From positions 1 to 10,289 of the forward strand of contig JBBSBC010000138.1 in the NCBI GenBank assembly GCA_038251595.1: a DNA stretch of 10,289 bases, in the 5' to 3' direction. The notes under the pieces are model-generated. The model was not told where the DNA came from. It worked only from the letters and a program-made list of their open reading frames with translations, and made no database searches. Origin of the DNA: JADLCX01 sp038251595. Its GTDB lineage: Bacteria; Planctomycetota; Phycisphaerae; Phycisphaerales; UBA1924. Position numbers and translations under genes: made by a program. Positions 8,101 through 10,289 of this stretch are shown here, piece by piece; position 1 is the stretch's first letter; each line of letters begins with the position of its first letter.

Positions 8101-8862
8101 GCCAACGGAACGGCGATTCTCTCCGGGGACACGGTTCCGAACAATGCGGACGGAACGCGGTTCGGACAAGCTGCGGTGCTTGGGCTCGGGGGCGGGCCGG
8201 TGGTGCGTACTTTTACGATCTTCAACTCGGGTACTCGTACGCTTCAGTTGAGCGGCTCGCCGAGTGTACAAATCACCGGGGCAGCCGCGGACGATTATGC
8301 GATGGTGACGCAACTGCCCGCGTCAATAGCAAGCAATACCTCTGCAACTTTCCAAGTGCGGTTTTCTCCCACGGCGGGAGGATCGCGTCGTGCCACGATC
8401 GTCTTCGCATCGAACGACACCGATGAGGCCTCCTTCTCGTTTGCGGTGATCGGAACCGGTGTCAACCGACCCGAGATAGATGTGCAAGGCGTCGGCGGCA
8501 CTAGCCAGCAGCCAAGATCCATCCGGTCAGGCGATGGAAGACCGGTGCTTTCGGACGGCACACGATTCGGTTCGGTCCCGCTGGACGGGATGATTCAACG
8601 GGAGTTTGTCGTGCGAAACATCGGACGCAAGGCCCTGCAGCTGACCGGTTCGCCACGCATGCAGATTTCGGGTGACGCGGCGTCGGACTTCATCGTGATA
8701 CAGCAAGCCTCCGCGCAGATTGGCGCGGCAGCGAGCTCGCGCTTTGTCGTGCGGTTCTCACCGGGTGCAATCGGAACGCGGCGTGCCTTGGTCACGATCC
8801 TGAACAACGACATAGACGAGGCAAGTTATTCATTCACGATCAGCGGTTTCGGCATCGCGTAA
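5176..8862 (+). CDS. Exported S8-family subtilisin-like serine protease with four PPC-like and two choice-of-anchor-D-like domains
   Basis: The 1228-residue product should be an extracellular or surface peptidase. Residues 1-45 carry a basic and aromatic N-terminus with E-P-R-L-L-L-S-G (34-41), a LEPR-XLL-type planctomycete export motif, in place of a classical signal peptide. The S8 catalytic domain spans about 45-388: Asp71 (AILDTGV), His106 (DGHGTHVAGT), oxyanion Asn207 (TASGNS) and Ser302 (YGTSMASP), so the triad is complete. No inhibitor-type propeptide fits before it. Four PPC-like beta domains follow (about 403-543, 545-685, 686-820, 822-967). Each has one acidic D-[IV]-D-[IF]-[YF] motif, at about 437, 575, 717 and 864, and three or four have a D-D or S-D-D loop after the LRxFDAAGN-type strand. 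Two Ig-like modules of the choice-of-anchor-D type end the protein (969-1097, 1099-1228), each with FSP...RRA and NDxDEASxSF. The chain stops right after the second one, with no dockerin, PEP-CTERM or membrane anchor. The GTG start is set by the Shine-Dalgarno at 5163. The DNA is less GC-rich than its neighbours, which may indicate transfer. Confidence 0.93.
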   Translation: MQKVQTNVARRWNASALRLRTSAGSWHWFFEQIEPRLLLSGAFDAVGLTALRADPAFSGIDGSGVGVAILDTGVFSQHPDLRNNFVAWYDAVAQTGSGTPFDPDGHGTHVAGTAGSSNPAIGVATRARLIGVRALPSGNERPRHNTVSAALSWVIDHQAEFNIRVVNMSLGTPGQNFNQVPDDSSGEAVLIRRLERLGVTVVTASGNSYADFGAAGASTPAVFSSLSVASTWEDNGGGDSFPLFAGGGGPFESFEREGRRDRLAGSSQRSTLPNQVAAPGQSIFSTWNGDNDLLYNTIYGTSMASPLVAGMVALLQDAAQTFGGRYLTTSEVVSIVRETADVIVDSTVTTNGRIEIATRRQFDLPETGESFRRVNINNAVRRVRLFLTGGEAPGPIAGDGDNTIMKSINLGSTNGSQFLMGAGAIGSDGQFIAGGADIDIYRFELVSPGTLDISLAPVEGGTVFDPYLRLFDAAGNEVAANDDVGDDRYSRIQSGQLQPGTYYAGVSSFGNEAYSIVSGAGGTGESTGSYSITIALSNPDPDGVASGAAVIADLPLILSSGSIGFDESVFVGTGDVDFFLVTAPDTGTLVIDIDTDDLTDKADSMLRMFNEQLVQIAANDDRTLGDIDPRILLSVVKGQRYWVSVSDYQNASFNPADPYNRSNVGDGGGYELVILLLNGDQNGTVFDAALLEAGASLSGTIGMDFGGPTIGADGSKDVDFFRFIPTSPGVLDLRVASPDGSLRPVIALWRLDAVTDDVLLIGQSTGSDSGEFAAVLRGYIAQGIEYFVSITGLGNDDFDWFAPATGVGGDTGSYILTSALRANSFAQTFIDNSVNAGSPLAVVLGQRVSAEIGADGGFALDASDIDIYRFTATTTQIVVFQTSTTGEDATDTVLRVFDAAGNQLRVSDDISDVNRGSRVRFTVQAGQMYLIGINGYSPQAFSYNPLTGSGAAAGVLGSYVFAVTGAAAPEVELLAANGTAILSGDTVPNNADGTRFGQAAVLGLGGGPVVRTFTIFNSGTRTLQLSGSPSVQITGAAADDYAMVTQLPASIASNTSATFQVRFSPTAGGSRRATIVFASNDTDEASFSFAVIGTGVNRPEIDVQGVGGTSQQPRSIRSGDGRPVLSDGTRFGSVPLDGMIQREFVVRNIGRKALQLTGSPRMQISGDAASDFIVIQQASAQIGAAASSRFVVRFSPGAIGTRRALVTILNNDIDEASYSFTISGFGIA
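6481..7779 (+). repeat. Four-fold PPC-type domain repeat marked by a D-[IV]-D-[IF]-[YF] motif
   Basis: The motif occurs as ADIDIY (6481), GDVDFF (6895), KDVDFF (7321) and SDIDIY (7762), at intervals of 138, 142 and 147 codons. Each is preceded by a Gly/Asp-rich turn and followed by a beta strand, a 'G-x-L' strand and a Gly-containing tight turn before the next unit. The first and fourth units are the most alike (LRxFDAAGN and nearly identical DNA around GATATC), which suggests duplication of an ancestral unit. The repeats are degenerate at DNA level. The coordinates run from the first to the last motif, not the full domains. Confidence 0.8.
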
Positions 8863-9092
8863 AGTGTGCCGCTTGCCCTCTCTTGCTTCATCTGCTCACG
8901 CGAGGGAGCGTTCCTCACACTGGGGACGATGGAGGTAGTTATTCGAAACGATGCCGTGCGGAGAACTTGGGAATAGTTGACGGGCATTGTGGTCTTCTCG
9001 CTGTACGCGAAATCTCCTCCACCCCGCCGGGGCTGCCCCTATGAATCATCTTGTTTCACCGCTTTCCAAAGCGGTGGCGCCACGCTCCATTC
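8863..9092. other. Convergent intergenic region between subtilase and fabH
   Basis: This 230-bp gap separates two converging genes. It holds nested inverted repeats near the subtilase end (AGTGTG 8863-8868 with CACACT 8916-8921, and CCCTC 8876-8880 with GAGGG 8902-8906) and a strong hairpin near fabH (listed separately). I see no coding frame that looks real: the short open frames here have no start signals, no recognisable product, and run into the fabH antisense. It probably ends both transcripts. Confidence 0.5.
9057..9076 (-). terminator. Hairpin after fabH (possible transcript end)
   Basis: CACCGCTTT and AAAGCGGTG form a perfect 9-bp stem with a two-base centre, beginning 16 nt after the fabH stop codon (9093). 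The flank read in the fabH direction is AAACAAGATG, which is not U-rich, so this is a terminator-like stem-loop rather than a canonical intrinsic terminator. Lying between convergent genes, it could act in both directions. Confidence 0.45.
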
Positions 9093-10160
9093 TCAAAGCT
9101 GCCAGAGGCTGCTGCCCCAGGTCAGCCCGCCGCCAAACGCGACGAACATCACCTTCATGCCCGGCCTGATCCGGCCCGCGGCCATCAGTTCGTGCAGGCA
9201 GAGCGGGACGCTGGCGGCCACCGTGTTGCCGTAGCGATCAATATTGATGTAGAGTTTTTCTTCGGCGATGCCGAACCGCTCGCGGGCGGCACCGAGGATG
9301 CGCGCGTTCGACTGGTGGCAGACAAACATATCAATATCAGCCGCGACCAGCCCCGCCTTGCCCAGCGTCTCTTCGATCAGTTCAGGGAAGGTGCTCACGG
9401 CGAACTTGAAGACCGTCGCGCCGTTCATCTGCACCTTGTTGATCTTGCCCACATCGCAGGCGGTCCCAACGGGAAAATCGCGGTCTTCCTGCGGCACATA
9501 GATATCCTTCCATCCACCACCATCGGCGTGCATGGCCTGCGCCAGCACACCCAGCCGCGTGTCGGCGTCGGCCTGATAGATCGCCGCGCCCGCCGCATCG
9601 CCAAAGATGATCGCCGTGCTGCGCCCCGCGGTGGTGTAATCCATCAGCGCGCTGAGCGTATCGGCCCCGATCACGGCGATGGTCTTGTAGGCTCCGCCGG
9701 TGATGAGATCATGCGCCAGGTTCATGCCGAAAACGAAGCCCGAGCAGGCCGCCGAAAGATCGAACGCCCCGGCATGCCCGTTCCTGCCCGCGCCGACATT
9801 CTGCGCTACGCGGCAGGCCGTCGCGGGGCAGAGCATCTCGGGGGTCATGGTGGCGCAGATCACCAGGTCGAGATCCGACCCTTGCAGACCGGCGTTGCCG
9901 AGCGCGGCCTTGAGCGCATCGGTCGCCATCGTCATGGTGCACTCACCCGCCGCGTGATCGACGATGCGCCGCTCGCGGATGCCCGTGCGCTGCAGGATCC
10001 ACTCATCGGACGTGTCCATCAGCTTCTCAAGGTCGGTGTTGGTCATCTTCTTGCTGGGCAGACCGATACCGGTGCCCGCGAGCCGAACGCCGATGGAGCG
10101 CGTGGGATTGGTGGGGGAAGTGGGTGGGGGGGTGGGTGGGGGGGTGGGTGAAACGGTCAT
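9093..10160 (-). CDS. fabH: Beta-ketoacyl-[acyl-carrier-protein] synthase III (FabH)
   Basis: FabH condenses an acyl-CoA primer (usually acetyl-CoA) with malonyl-ACP to start type II fatty acid synthesis in the cytoplasm. The 355-residue product carries the full set of signatures: DEWILQRTGIRERRI (52-66), catalytic Cys139 in LSAACSGFVFG, His282 in CHQSNARI, Asn312 in YGNTVAAS, and the C-terminal FGGGLTWG loop (342-349). Residues 3-20 are a Pro/Thr-rich N-terminal tail that is not part of the fold and is encoded by a 12-bp tandem repeat. The ATG at 10160 was chosen because an earlier in-frame start at 10232 would add low-complexity residues from C-rich DNA. No Shine-Dalgarno is present, and TACCCT ends 7 nt before the ATG. 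It is on the same strand as fabD but 7.1 kb away. The product could in principle be a KAS III-like enzyme for another pathway, but the motif set is that of FabH. Confidence 0.95.
   Translation of the reverse strand: MTVSPTPPPTPPPTSPTNPTRSIGVRLAGTGIGLPSKKMTNTDLEKLMDTSDEWILQRTGIRERRIVDHAAGECTMTMATDALKAALGNAGLQGSDLDLVICATMTPEMLCPATACRVAQNVGAGRNGHAGAFDLSAACSGFVFGMNLAHDLITGGAYKTIAVIGADTLSALMDYTTAGRSTAIIFGDAAGAAIYQADADTRLGVLAQAMHADGGGWKDIYVPQEDRDFPVGTACDVGKINKVQMNGATVFKFAVSTFPELIEETLGKAGLVAADIDMFVCHQSNARILGAARERFGIAEEKLYINIDRYGNTVAASVPLCLHELMAAGRIRPGMKVMFVAFGGGLTWGSSLWQL
10121..10150. repeat. 12-bp tandem repeat at the 5' end of fabH
   Basis: On the plus strand TGGGTGGGGGGG occurs perfectly at 10121-10132 and 10133-10144, followed by a partial third copy (10145-10150). 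Because 12 is a multiple of three, copy-number changes would keep fabH in frame and only lengthen or shorten the PTPP-type tail. The G-rich strand is the template for fabH and has enough GGG runs for a G-quadruplex. Confidence 0.85.
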
Positions 10161-10173
10161 GGGAACAAGGGTA
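10161..10173 (-). promoter_or_regulatory. Candidate leaderless promoter of fabH (TACCCT box)
   Basis: Read on the minus strand, TACCCT (10173 to 10168) is followed by 7 nt and the fabH ATG at 10160, the same geometry as at fabD. TACCCT keeps the conserved T1, A2 and T6 of a -10 box but is weak in the middle. No clear -35 is visible. The inference depends mainly on the repeated pattern across the window. Confidence 0.35.
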
Positions 10174-10201
10174 GCTTCAGTGCGGGCGTGTAATGCTGGC
10201 C

Positions 10202-10289
10202 CACTCGCCCCCCGTGCCCCCCCGCCCCCCACACGCGCGCCCGCGGCCGCCCCGGGCCCCCCCCCCCCCGAGGCCCCCCCCCCCGCCGC
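10202..10289. other. Very C-rich low-complexity right edge (possible contig end)
   Basis: This stretch is dominated by C homopolymers, including 13 C at 10257-10269 and 11 C at 10274-10284, with GCGGCCGC at 10243-10250. I see no gene, promoter or structured RNA in it. Such sequence at a window edge is often a low-quality end of an assembly, so base accuracy is doubtful. Confidence 0.6.

Noticed and set aside
8977..9234. Plus-strand open frame of 85 codons after the subtilase
   Set aside because: It is mostly antisense to the fabH C-terminus, has no Shine-Dalgarno or TANNNT box, and shows no recognisable domain.
10161..10232. Earlier in-frame start of fabH at 10232
   Set aside because: The extension is low-complexity (MGGGGARGASG...) and lies in the doubtful C-rich edge; the ATG at 10160 has the recurrent upstream box.

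Overview
The window looks like a piece of a high-GC planctomycete genome, most likely class Phycisphaerae (Planctomycetota). Three things point there. One secreted protein ends in a two-loop dockerin whose last residues are Gly-Cys (the 'GC-type' dockerin typical of Phycisphaerales). A subtilisin-like protease has an N-terminal IEPRLLLSG segment (the LEPR-XLL type of motif common on planctomycete exported proteins). Most genes also lack a clear Shine-Dalgarno sequence. This placement is inferred from protein features, not from a marker gene.

Layout, left to right: (1) minus strand: a proline-rich putative lipoprotein of unknown function cut by the left edge (1-955), with fabD (malonyl-CoA:ACP transacylase, 1013-1999) just upstream of it in the same orientation. 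(2) Plus strand: a POT/PTR-family proton-coupled peptide transporter (2076-3800), divergent from fabD across a 76-bp gap; a secreted protein with a possible beta-propeller body and a GC-type dockerin (3882-5024); and a 1228-residue subtilase with four PPC-like domains and two choice-of-anchor-D-like domains (5176-8862). (3) Minus strand: fabH (beta-ketoacyl-ACP synthase III, 9093-10160). The final 90 or so bases are very C-rich and may be a contig end. No intergenic gap exceeds 300 bp. I recognised no tRNA, rRNA, CRISPR array, transposase or integrase.

How the genes work together: FabD makes malonyl-ACP and FabH condenses it with acyl-CoA to start fatty acid synthesis. In many bacteria they are adjacent in a plsX-fabH-fabD-fabG-acpP cluster. 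Here they keep the same strand and relative order but are separated by about 7.1 kb of opposite-strand genes. Those three genes form a plausible peptide-use theme: an exported protease, a peptide importer, and an exported dockerin protein. That link is only an inference from proximity.

The most coherent non-coding signal is a TANNNT box lying 7-8 nt before the start codon of fabD, fabH, the transporter and the dockerin gene, as expected for leaderless transcripts. The subtilase instead has a -35/-10 pair and a real Shine-Dalgarno, and its DNA is visibly less GC-rich, so it may be a later arrival. I did not find convincing evidence of a wholly new system. The remaining points of interest are unusual arrangements of known families.
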